27,812 bases of DNA from JASLDZ01 sp964235945. Lineage in GTDB: Bacteria; Pseudomonadota; Alphaproteobacteria; Caulobacterales; Caulobacteraceae. The notes under the pieces were generated by a model, which had not been told where the DNA came from, ran no database searches, and worked only from the letters and a program-made list of their open reading frames with translations. Location: the NCBI GenBank assembly GCA_964235945.1, contig CAXSDV010000036.1, positions 1 through 27,812 on the forward strand. The letters run 5' to 3'. Below, in pieces: positions 7,782 through 14,968 of this stretch. Position 1 is the stretch's first letter; the number at the start of each line of letters is the position of its first letter. A program made the translations under genes and the position numbers.

Positions 7782-9245
7782 TTGCGACTGCGATCACCTG
7801 CGCTCGCCCTTCCGCTCCTGTCGATGATGCTGTCCGCCGGGATCGGGGCGGAGCGGGGTGCGGCGGAGACCCTGTCGGAGGCGGTGCGGGCCGCCTACCA
7901 GACCAACCCCGGCCTCCTTGAGCGCCGCGCGGACCAGCGCGCCCTGGACGAGACCTACGTCCAGGCCCGGGCGGGATGGCGGCCGACGCTGGGGGCGCAG
8001 GTCACGCTCAGCGACGAGCGGCAGGACGTGGGCCGCGGCCTGGGTTCCGAAGTGCTCACGAACGCCACGGGCGCCCTGGTCCCCGTCGGCGGCGGCGCGG
8101 GCTACACCTACAACAGCACGAATGCGACGCTGCAAGCCAGCCAGCCCCTCTACACGGGCGGCCGGGTCCGCTCGGCGGTGGACGCCGCGGAGGCGGACGT
8201 CATGGCCGGGCGCGAGGACCTGCGCGCCGCCGAGGTCCGGCTCCTGCAGGACGTGGTGCAGGCCTACGCCGACGTGCGCCAGGACCTGGAGGTGGTGGCC
8301 GTGCGCCGCGACGACCTCCAGGTGCTGGAACGCCAGGTCGAGCAGGCCCGGGCCAGGCTGGAGCTCGGCCAGGCGACCCGGATCGACCTCGCCCAGTCGG
8401 GCGCCCAGTTGGCCGCGGCCCGGGCCCAGCTCGCGTCCGCCCAGGGATCGCTGAACGCGGGCGCCGCCCGCTACGCCGCGCTGGTGGGCCACGGCCCCGC
8501 CGACCTCGCGCCCGAGGGCGCGCTTCCCGGCCTGCCCGCGGGGCTGGATCAGGCCTTCGCCGCGGCGGACGCGGAAAGCCCGGTGCTGCGCCGGGCGCAG
8601 TTCGCCGAGCAGGCGGCGCGGTTCCGCCTGGCGGAGGCGCGCGCCGCCAAGCGCCCCAGCGCCAGCGCCGACCTGTCGGTCGGCTATGTCGGCGCGGCCG
8701 CGCCGTTGCGGACGGACCGGTTCGACCGGGCGATCACCGGCACGCTCACCCTCGTCCAGCCGCTGTACTCGGGCGGGGTGCTCAGCTCGCGCATCCGCCA
8801 AGCGCAGGAGCGCGACACGGCGGCGCGGCTGGCGTCGGAGTCCGCGCGCCGCGACGTGGCCCAGAGCGTCGCCCAGGCGTGGAGCGGGCTGGACGTCGCG
8901 GGGGCCGCCCTCCTCGCGGACGCCGAGCAGGTGGACGCGGCCCGGCTCGCCTTCGAGGGCCTGCAGGAGCAGAACCGCTTGGGCGTGGCCACCACCCTCG
9001 ACCTCCTGATCCAGCAGCAGCAGTACCGCGACGCCCGGCTGGGGTTGATCCAGGCGCGGCGCGACCGGGGCGTCGCCCAGGCGGCGGTGCTGGCGGCGGT
9101 GGGCCGGCTCAGCATTGCGAGGCTCGCGCCGGGAACCGCGCCCTACGATCCCGCCCGCGCCTTCGATCGCGCCGACCGCGCCGGCCGCTTCCCGCTGGAG
9201 GTGGTGCCGAGCCTGTTCGACCGGCTGGGGGCCCCCCGGTCGTGA
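7782..9245 (+). CDS. TolC-family outer membrane efflux protein
   Basis: Outer-membrane channel of a type I secretion system, 487 residues. A signal peptide (about 1-23, two N-terminal Arg then a hydrophobic stretch ending SAGIGA) is followed by two structurally repeated halves, each with the TolC-family pattern of long amphipathic helices and a strand region: compare LQASQPLYTGGRVRSAVDAA (about 118-137) and LTLVQPLYSGGVLSSRI (about 324-340). The LGxATxxDLxxxQ motif appears twice (about 203-214 and 407-419). The TTG start at 7782 is taken because it supplies the signal peptide's charged N region; an internal ATG at 7824 would remove it. First gene of a channel, adaptor, ABC transporter set, 55 nt before the adaptor gene. 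Confidence 0.9.
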   Translation: MRLRSPALALPLLSMMLSAGIGAERGAAETLSEAVRAAYQTNPGLLERRADQRALDETYVQARAGWRPTLGAQVTLSDERQDVGRGLGSEVLTNATGALVPVGGGAGYTYNSTNATLQASQPLYTGGRVRSAVDAAEADVMAGREDLRAAEVRLLQDVVQAYADVRQDLEVVAVRRDDLQVLERQVEQARARLELGQATRIDLAQSGAQLAAARAQLASAQGSLNAGAARYAALVGHGPADLAPEGALPGLPAGLDQAFAAADAESPVLRRAQFAEQAARFRLAEARAAKRPSASADLSVGYVGAAAPLRTDRFDRAITGTLTLVQPLYSGGVLSSRIRQAQERDTAARLASESARRDVAQSVAQAWSGLDVAGAALLADAEQVDAARLAFEGLQEQNRLGVATTLDLLIQQQQYRDARLGLIQARRDRGVAQAAVLAAVGRLSIARLAPGTAPYDPARAFDRADRAGRFPLEVVPSLFDRLGAPRS

Positions 9246-9300
9246 CGCGCGCTTCCTCCGACACGCGGGCGAGCGACGCCGCGCGGGCGCGGGCCTGAGC

Positions 9301-10545
9301 ATGTCCGACCTGTTCCGCAGGCAGGCGGTCGACCACGCGACGCGGCGGCTGGCGGGGGAGGTGGTGCTCGCGAGCCCGCTCTCGTTGAAGCTGCTGGGGG
9401 GCTTCTTCGTCCTGGTGATCGCCGCGGCGATCACCTTCGCCTCACTGGCTTCCTACTCGCGCCGGGAGACCGTGTCCGGCTGGATCGTGCCCCAGGGCGG
9501 GCTGATCCGGGTGGCGGCCCGCTCGGGCGGCGTGGTCCGGTCCCTGTTCGTGCGGGAGGGCGCGCCCGTCGCCGCCGGCGCGCCGCTCGCCCTGCTCAGC
9601 CTGTCCAACGACGCGGCCGGCGGCGACCTGGGCCAGGCCATGGAGCTGAACCTGACGGCGGAGGGCGAGGCCGCCGCCGCCCAGTCGCGCGCCGCGCGGC
9701 TCAAGCTCCAGGCCCAGCGCACGGAGATGACCGCGCGCCGGACGGCGCTGGAAGGCGAGCTGGCCGAGACCCGCGCCCGCGCCGACATCCTGCAACGGCG
9801 CCAGAAGCTCTCGGAGGACCAGGCGGCCCGCGGCGCCAAGCTGGCGGCCAAGGGCTTCCTCGCTCCCCAGCAGCTCGACCAGTTCCGCGCGGCCGCCCTC
9901 GCCGCCGCCCAGGACACCTCCCAGGCCCGCGCCGCCGGGCTCGAGCTTCAGCGCCAGCTCGGCGACCTGGCGGGCGAACTCGCGGCCGTGCCCGCCGACC
10001 TCGCCGGCCTGGACGCGCAGGCGGCGCAGACCCGCGCGGGCCTCGCCCAGCGGCGCACGGCCGCCCGCAGCCAGACCAGCTTCACGGCCCTGGCGCCCCT
10101 GGACGGGCGCGTGCTGGCCATCCCCGTCGAGCTCGGCCAGTCGGTGGGCGCGGGCGGCGCGGTGGCGGTGCTCACGCCGAAGGGCTCCCGCCTGATGGCG
10201 GAGCTCTACGTCCCGTCGCGGTCGGCGGGGTTCATCCGGGAGGGCCAGGAGGTCCGGCTCATGTACCAGGCCTTCCCCTACCAGACCTTCGGGACCGGGC
10301 GCGGGCGGGTGGCGAGCGTGTCCAGCACGGTGCTGGCCCCGGCGGAGGTCGCCATACCCGGGCTGACCGTGCAGGAGCCGGTGTTCCGCGTGCGCGTGGG
10401 GCTGGAGCGGGCCTCGGTGGAGGCGTACGGCCGCGCGGTCGCGCTCCAGCCCGGCATGCTGCTCACCGCCGACATGATCACCGACCGGCGCAACCTGGTC
10501 CAATGGCTGCTCGACCCGCTCTACGCGTCCGGGCGGCGGGGATGA
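9301..10545 (+). CDS. HlyD/CvaA-type membrane fusion protein
   Basis: Periplasmic adaptor of a type I secretion system, 414 residues, linking the inner-membrane ABC transporter to the TolC-like channel. A short cytoplasmic tail with FRRQAVDHATRRLAGEVVLA is followed by one membrane span (31-50), a first lipoyl half (about 58-100), a long Ala/Gln/Arg-rich coiled coil (about 105-275), the second lipoyl half with LAPLDGRVLAIPVELGQSV, and a beta-barrel C domain (about 300-400). The N-terminal architecture is that of CvaA-like adaptors used with C39-peptidase transporters. The ATG at 9301 has no clear Shine-Dalgarno site. Its stop overlaps the start of the transporter gene by 4 nt (ATGA), so the two are very likely coupled. 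Confidence 0.9.
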   Translation: MSDLFRRQAVDHATRRLAGEVVLASPLSLKLLGGFFVLVIAAAITFASLASYSRRETVSGWIVPQGGLIRVAARSGGVVRSLFVREGAPVAAGAPLALLSLSNDAAGGDLGQAMELNLTAEGEAAAAQSRAARLKLQAQRTEMTARRTALEGELAETRARADILQRRQKLSEDQAARGAKLAAKGFLAPQQLDQFRAAALAAAQDTSQARAAGLELQRQLGDLAGELAAVPADLAGLDAQAAQTRAGLAQRRTAARSQTSFTALAPLDGRVLAIPVELGQSVGAGGAVAVLTPKGSRLMAELYVPSRSAGFIREGQEVRLMYQAFPYQTFGTGRGRVASVSSTVLAPAEVAIPGLTVQEPVFRVRVGLERASVEAYGRAVALQPGMLLTADMITDRRNLVQWLLDPLYASGRRG

Positions 10546-12728
10546 GCGTGCTGGACGAACTCAACTTCGGGCGTCGCCGACGCCTGCCGGCGGTGGTGGC
10601 GGCGGAGGCGGCCGAGTGCGGCCTGGCCTGCATGGCCATGATCGGACGCTTCCACGGCCACGACGTCGACCTGAACGGCCTGCGCCAGCGCTTCCCGTTG
10701 TCGATGTCGGGGGTGACCCTGCGCGGGCTGATGGGCCTGGCCGACCAGCTCGGCTTCGCCGCGCGGGCGCTCAAGGTCGAGCTGAAGTCGCTGGGCGAGG
10801 TGCGCACCCCGGCCGTCCTGCACTGGGACCTCGACCACTTCGTGGTGCTCAAGCACATCGACCGGCGCAGGGCGGTGGTGCACGACCCGGCCCGGGGCGC
10901 GCGGACGCTGAGCCTGGAGGAGGTGTCCAAGCACTTCACCGGCGTGGTGCTGGAGGTGTCGCCGGCCACCCACTTCGCCCGGATCGAAGCCAGGTCGCCC
11001 GTCAAGCTCAACAGCCTGTGGTCGCGCTCCCACGGGTTCTGGAGCGCGGCCGGCCAGGTGCTGGGCTTGTCGGCGGCGCTGCAGGTGGCCGCCTTCGTCG
11101 CACCCCTGCAGATCCAGTTGGTGGTCGACCAGTCGATCGCGCGCTCCGACCTCGCCCTGCTCAACGTGCTGGCGCTCGGGTTCGGCGCGCTGGTGGTCGT
11201 GCAAGCCTGCGTCGAGGCCCTTCGGGGCTGGGCGCTGCAGGTGTTCGGCAACCTGCTGACCTTCCAGATGGTCGGCAACCTGGTGCGCCACCTGCTGCGG
11301 CTGCCGTCCGACTTCTTCCAGAAGCGTCACGTGGGGGACATACTCTCGCGCATCAATTCGACGTCGGCGATCCAGGACGCGCTGACCAAGGGCGTGGTCT
11401 CCGCCCTGATCGACGGGATCATGGCGCTGGTCGCCGCCGCCATACTGTTCCTGTACTCCCCCGTGCTGGGCGCCGTGGTGGTGGGCGCGGTGCTGCTTAA
11501 CCTGACGGTGGCGCTGGCGAGCTACCCCCTGATGCGCGCCCGCACCGAGGAGCAGCTGATCGCCTCCGCACTGGAGCGCTCGCACATCATGGAAAGCGTG
11601 CGCGCGGCGACCACCGTCAAGCTGATGGGCCGCGAGACGGTGCGCGAGAGCGCTTGGCGCAACCTTTACGCCAAGGTGATCAACGCCGACGTCTCGCTCG
11701 GACGCTACCAGATCAACATCGGCCTCGTGCAGAACGTCATCACCGGCGCGGCCACCGTGCTGGTGATCTATCTCGGCGCGCGCACCATCATCGCGGGCCG
11801 CGGCTTCTCCATCGGCATGCTGCTGGCCTTCATGGCCTACCGGCAGACCTTCACGGACCGGGCGGTGTCGCTGATCACCCAGGCCGTGCAGTTCCGCCTG
11901 CTGGACCTGCACCTGGAGCGCCTGGGCGACATCGTGTCGGCCCCGGCGGAGGTCACGGGACCCGTTCCGTCCCGGCTGGAGGTGCGCGGCGCGATCAGCC
12001 TGCGCGACGTGTCGTTCCGCTACGGCGCCGCCGACCCCTGGGTGCTGAGGCACGTGGACCTGGAGATCGCGCCCGGGGACTTCCTGGCGATCACCGGCCC
12101 CTCAGGCGGCGGCAAGACCACCCTGCTCAAGCTGATGCTCGGCCTGCACCGGCCGACGGAGGGCGAGATCCTGCTGGACGGCTCGCCCGCCACCCCCGAA
12201 CTCTGGCGCGCTTGGCGCGAGCGCGTGGGGGTGGTCTCCCAGGACGACCAGCTCCTGTCGGGCAGCCTGGCCGACAACATCGCCTTCTTCGACCCGGACC
12301 TCGACATGGCGCGGGTGCAGGCGGCGGCCGAGGCGGCGCAGGTGCACGCGGAGATCCAGCGCATGCCCATGCGGTACCTGTCGCTGGTGGGCGACATGGG
12401 CTCCGCGCTGTCGGGCGGGCAACGCCAGCGGATCCTGTTCGCGCGGATGGTGTACCGCGACCCGTCCCTCATCATGCTCGACGAGGGCACCGCCAACCTC
12501 GACCCCGAGAGCGAGCGGCTGATCGGCGAACGCTTGGCGCGCTCGCCGGTCACCCGGATCGTGGTGGCGCACCGGCCGGAGCTGATCCGGCTGGCGCGAC
12601 GCCGGATCGTGGTGCGGGGAGCGGACGGCGCCGTGGACGAACCGGAGGCGGCCGGGCCGGCGGCCGTCCGGCCCGGGCGCGCCGTCCAGGTCGCGGACCT
12701 CCTCGCGCCGGACGGCCGGCCGCTGTGA
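10542..12728 (+). CDS. Peptidase C39 / ABC transporter (bacteriocin-type exporter)
   Basis: Peptidase-containing ABC transporter of 728 residues that removes a double-glycine-type leader and exports the released peptide. Order: C39 domain (1-140) with catalytic Cys26 in AAECGLAC, His99 in DHFVVLKH and Asp115 in HDPARG; transmembrane domain (about 165-450, six spans); ATPase domain with Walker A GPSGGGKTT (519-527), Q-loop VVSQDDQ, signature LSGGQRQR (623-630), Walker B LIMLDE (643-648) and H-loop His677. The position six residues before the catalytic Cys, normally the oxyanion-hole Gln of C39 peptidases, is Ala20 here. The start codon overlaps the adaptor stop (ATGA). The small double-glycine-type gene 133 nt downstream is the obvious substrate. 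Confidence 0.94.
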   Translation: MSVLDELNFGRRRRLPAVVAAEAAECGLACMAMIGRFHGHDVDLNGLRQRFPLSMSGVTLRGLMGLADQLGFAARALKVELKSLGEVRTPAVLHWDLDHFVVLKHIDRRRAVVHDPARGARTLSLEEVSKHFTGVVLEVSPATHFARIEARSPVKLNSLWSRSHGFWSAAGQVLGLSAALQVAAFVAPLQIQLVVDQSIARSDLALLNVLALGFGALVVVQACVEALRGWALQVFGNLLTFQMVGNLVRHLLRLPSDFFQKRHVGDILSRINSTSAIQDALTKGVVSALIDGIMALVAAAILFLYSPVLGAVVVGAVLLNLTVALASYPLMRARTEEQLIASALERSHIMESVRAATTVKLMGRETVRESAWRNLYAKVINADVSLGRYQINIGLVQNVITGAATVLVIYLGARTIIAGRGFSIGMLLAFMAYRQTFTDRAVSLITQAVQFRLLDLHLERLGDIVSAPAEVTGPVPSRLEVRGAISLRDVSFRYGAADPWVLRHVDLEIAPGDFLAITGPSGGGKTTLLKLMLGLHRPTEGEILLDGSPATPELWRAWRERVGVVSQDDQLLSGSLADNIAFFDPDLDMARVQAAAEAAQVHAEIQRMPMRYLSLVGDMGSALSGGQRQRILFARMVYRDPSLIMLDEGTANLDPESERLIGERLARSPVTRIVVAHRPELIRLARRRIVVRGADGAVDEPEAAGPAAVRPGRAVQVADLLAPDGRPL

Positions 12729-12791
12729 CGCGTCCTCGCCCAGCCTCAGCCCCAGTGCGGCCACAAAGATGGTTACCCAAACGTTTTCGGC

Positions 12792-12820
12792 TTGCTCGAC
12801 CTTTAACTTCCCGCTTACCT
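12792..12820 (+). promoter_or_regulatory. Possible promoter of the precursor-peptide gene
   Basis: The 12769-12835 stretch is much less GC-rich than its surroundings. TTGCTC (12792-12797), 17-nt spacer, TTACCT (12815-12820) is the best -35/-10 pair found, though the -10 is weak. A perfect AAACGTTT palindrome (12779-12786) lies just upstream. The low GC is the better argument for a separate promoter; the exact boxes are uncertain. Confidence 0.25.
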
Positions 12821-12861
12821 TAGCCGTAGCATCCACCCGGGATGCAGGAGAGGCCAGCGTC

Positions 12862-13014
12862 ATGACCGAGCAAGTGATCGAGAAGATGGAAGACGCGGCG
12901 AACGTCGTCGAGCTGAACGACGCCGAGATCGACGCCGTCGGCGGCGCTTACGGCAAGATCCGCGCCTTCTTCGTCGCGCCGACCCCCGAGTACGGCAAGA
13001 TCCGCGCGTTCTGA
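12862..13014 (+). CDS. Double-glycine-type leader peptide precursor with repeated core
   Basis: A 50-residue secreted-peptide precursor, not recognised as a named family. The first 29 residues form an acidic leader ending ELNDAEIDAVGGA. Aligned to the class II leader consensus (Leu-12, Glu-8, Leu/Ile-7, Val/Ile-4, then Gly plus Gly/Ala), the fit is exact if cleavage follows Gly28-Ala29: Leu18, Glu22, Ile23 and Val26 fall on the conserved positions. The core is then YGKIRAF, FVAPTPE, YGKIRAF, three blocks of seven. Cutting after Gly27-Gly28 instead would add one Ala. The core has no Cys or Trp. The ATG at 12862 has GGAGAGG upstream; a longer in-frame reading from 12769 lacks leader character. 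The C39 exporter directly upstream is the likely processing enzyme. Bacteriocin, signal or modified peptide are all possible. Confidence 0.85.
   Translation: MTEQVIEKMEDAANVVELNDAEIDAVGGAYGKIRAFFVAPTPEYGKIRAF
12949..13011 (+). repeat. Direct repeat encoding YGKIRAF twice
   Basis: Two 21-base copies, 12949-12969 and 12991-13011, are separated by exactly 21 bases. They differ at one base only, the third position of the Ala codon (GCC versus GCG), and the second copy ends directly before the stop codon. Near-identity at DNA level suggests a recent duplication or gene conversion within the core region. Confidence 0.95.
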
Positions 13015-13020
13015 AATACT

Positions 13021-13048
13021 CCGGCGCGCACTCGAGGGTGCGCGCCGG
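13021..13048 (+). terminator. Strong hairpin after the precursor gene
   Basis: CCGGCGCGCAC (13021-13031) pairs perfectly over 11 bp with GTGCGCGCCGG (13038-13048) around a six-base loop, starting 6 nt after the precursor stop. Only a short T-containing tail follows. Very likely a terminator or a 3' stability element for the peptide transcript. Confidence 0.7.
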
Positions 13049-13268
13049 ATTCTCGCGCGTCTCCGGCTCCAGGCTGCCGTCCTGGCGTCGCGAGCGCGTT
13101 GTTCGCCGACCTTCGTCGACGCGATTGCGGACAAGGCGGGCGTGAAGCCTATATGACGCCGCACTTCAGCTACTTATGCGCCCCGCACGAATCATGGCCG
13201 GCGTGTCTACTGTGCGACCGGTCTCACGACACCGCCGGGCGTCGAAAATCTCCCACCGAACGGATCGA
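13049..13268. other. Intergenic segment without a supported gene
   Basis: Between the precursor hairpin and the 3' end of the minus-strand operon. A plus-strand frame beginning MTPHFSYLCAPHESW (13153) has four Cys codons in total but no good ribosome-binding site and runs antisense through the small ORF at 13304-13384, so it is not called. Nothing else recognisable is seen. Confidence 0.5.
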
Positions 13269-13293
13269 GCCTCGGGCCGAAACCAGCCGAGGC
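13269..13293 (-). terminator. Hairpin after the minus-strand operon
   Basis: GCCTCGG (13269-13275) and CCGAGGC (13287-13293) form a seven-base-pair stem with an 11-base loop, just beyond the stop codon of the small ORF. There is no T-run. It may end the receptor-SapC-oxygenase-halogenase transcript. Confidence 0.35.
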
Positions 13294-13303
13294 CCGACCG
13301 GGT

Positions 13304-13384
13304 TCAGGCGGACGGGGAGGTCGGTGTGGGCGCCGGCGTGTCCATCGGCGGCACTTCCTGGGGCTGTTCAGGCATGTCGGACAT
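13304..13384 (-). CDS. Small Pro-rich acidic peptide gene, unknown
   Basis: A 26-residue ORF beginning MSDMPEQPQEVPPMD and ending in a Thr/Pro/Ser-rich tail; not recognised. The support is its ribosome-binding site: AAGGAG sits 6 nt before the ATG, one of the best in the window. Another in-frame ATG 17 codons upstream lacks such a site. It lies 80 nt after the halogenase stop on the same strand, so it would be the last gene of that operon. It has no signal peptide, membrane span, Cys or double-Gly motif. Seven Pro and several acidic residues suggest an unstructured peptide. A chance ORF in GC-rich DNA remains possible. Confidence 0.5.
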   Translation of the reverse strand: MSDMPEQPQEVPPMDTPAPTPTSPSA

Positions 13385-13464
13385 TCGGGTCTCCTTGACG
13401 CCCTCCTGAACGCGCGAGACTCCATCCCGCCTCATCGATCTTCGGATTCGTCGAGGTCGCGCCG

Positions 13465-14949
13465 TCAGGCGGCCTGCGCGCAGAAGCGGTCGAGGAAGTC
13501 CTGGTGGCGGGGCAGGGACGCGACGGCGCCGTCGATGTTTCCCTTGAGGTCGGACAGGGCGCGGCGCAGCTGCTCGTCGGTGAGCATCCGCCCCATCTGG
13601 TGGTGGCCGGCGGGGCGCAGCCCTTGGCCGAACAACACCTGCAGCCAGGAGTCGGCGCGGAACAGGTCGCCCTCGCCCTGGTAGACTTGCGCGTCCTCCC
13701 GGAACAGCGCCAAGCGCCCGGCCAGGGTTTCAGGGATCTCCATGGTGCGCCGCTCCACCCAGAACGGCTCGGGGCGGCGGTTCAGGTGGTAGTGGAGGAC
13801 GACGAAATCGCGGATGCGCTCCAACTCGTTCTTGGCGAGATCGTTGTAGCGCGAGATCAATCCCGGGCTCATGCCGTTGAACGGGAAGTTCTGGATCAGC
13901 CGCGTCACTCCGATCATGATCAGGTGGATGCTGGTCGACTCCAGGGGTTCCACGAAGCCGCTGGAAAGGCCCAGGGCGATGCAGTTCCTCCTCCACACCT
14001 CCGTCCGGCGGCCGGTCCGGTAACGGATCACCCGGGGTTCGGTCAGGGTCTCGCCCGTGACGTCGGCCAGGAGCTTCTCCCGCGCCGCCTCGTCGGACAT
14101 GTGGGCGCTGCAATAGACCAGGCCGTTGCCGACGCGGTGCTGCAGCGGGATGCGCCAGCGCCAGCCCGCCTCGTGGGCGATGGCGCGGGTGTAGGGGACG
14201 GCGGGCTCGACCGCGCGGGTCTGCACCGCCACCGCGCTGTCGGTGGGCAGCCACCGGGTCCAGTCCTCGTAGCCGGCCCCCAGGGTCCGCGCGATCAGCA
14301 GCCCGCCGAAGCCCGTGCAGTCGATGAACAGGTCGCCCTCGATGCGGCGGCCGTCCTCCAGCCTGAGCGCGGTGATGTCGCCCGTCTGCGCCGCCTGCTC
14401 CACCTGCGCGATGCGGCCCTCGACGCGCGTGACGCCCGCCGCTTCGCTGATCCGCCGCAGGAATGCGGCGTAGAGCCCGGCGTCCAGGTGGTAGGCGTAA
14501 TTGATTCGGCTGGTGTCCGAGGTGGCGAAGCGCCCCGCCTGCGCGGCCTGCAGCTCGAAGCAGTAGGCGTCCAGGTCGTCGCCGAAGCCGGCGGCGCGGG
14601 CGCGCAGCCACATGTGCTGGAAGCCGCCCATCCAGGTCGAGCGGCCGACCTGGCCGAAGGAGTGGAAGTAGCGCTCGCCCGCCTCGCCCCAGCCCTCGAA
14701 GTCGATGCCGAGCTTGAAGCTGGCCTTGGTGGCGCGCAGGAACTCGCGCTCGTCGACCCCCGCCATGGTGTGGAAGGTGCGGGCGGTGGGTATGGTCGAC
14801 TCGCCCACCCCCACCGTGGCGATCTGCTCGGACTCGACCAGGGTGAGCTGGAGGAGGGGGCCGAGTTGCTTGACCAGGGCGGCGGCGGCCACCCAGCCGG
14901 CGGTTCCGCCGCCGGCGATGACCACCTTCTTGACGGGAGGGGACGTCAC
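13465..14949 (-). CDS. Tryptophan-halogenase-family flavoprotein
   Basis: FADH2-dependent halogenase-type enzyme, 494 residues. Landmarks: FAD-binding GGGTAGW (13-19), Lys79 in ASFKLGIDF at the same number as the catalytic lysine of PrnA, the WxWxIP motif (Trp263, Trp265, Ile267, Pro268), and PLESTS with Glu337/Ser338 matching the catalytic Glu-Ser of tryptophan halogenases. All residues expected for an active enzyme are present. Family members linked to TonB receptors in Caulobacterales and Xanthomonads (for example BrvH of Brevundimonas) prefer indole-type substrates in vitro, with natural substrates unknown. It starts 19 nt after the JmjC/cupin-like gene on the same strand. No flavin reductase gene is nearby. 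Halogenation of a specific substrate is inference only. Confidence 0.9.
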   Translation of the reverse strand: MTSPPVKKVVIAGGGTAGWVAAAALVKQLGPLLQLTLVESEQIATVGVGESTIPTARTFHTMAGVDEREFLRATKASFKLGIDFEGWGEAGERYFHSFGQVGRSTWMGGFQHMWLRARAAGFGDDLDAYCFELQAAQAGRFATSDTSRINYAYHLDAGLYAAFLRRISEAAGVTRVEGRIAQVEQAAQTGDITALRLEDGRRIEGDLFIDCTGFGGLLIARTLGAGYEDWTRWLPTDSAVAVQTRAVEPAVPYTRAIAHEAGWRWRIPLQHRVGNGLVYCSAHMSDEAAREKLLADVTGETLTEPRVIRYRTGRRTEVWRRNCIALGLSSGFVEPLESTSIHLIMIGVTRLIQNFPFNGMSPGLISRYNDLAKNELERIRDFVVLHYHLNRRPEPFWVERRTMEIPETLAGRLALFREDAQVYQGEGDLFRADSWLQVLFGQGLRPAGHHQMGRMLTDEQLRRALSDLKGNIDGAVASLPRHQDFLDRFCAQAA

Positions 14950-14968
14950 GATGCGGCTCCGACGGGGT

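Noticed and set aside
12769..12861. Extending the precursor peptide upstream to an ATG at 12769
   Set aside because: The added 31 residues lie in the AT-rich promoter-like region and would precede a canonical leader that already starts with its own ribosome-binding site at 12862.
13153..13398. Plus-strand frame MTPHFSYLCAPHESW... with several Cys, considered as a second secreted peptide
   Set aside because: No Shine-Dalgarno site, no double-Gly leader, and it runs antisense through a better supported small ORF. Its later part is ordinary GC-rich frame.
13465..14949. Calling the halogenase a maturation enzyme for the repeat peptide
   Set aside because: The core has no Trp, the genes are in opposite transcription units, and the enzyme already belongs to a recurrent TonB-receptor operon type. 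Kept only as a low-weight hypothesis.
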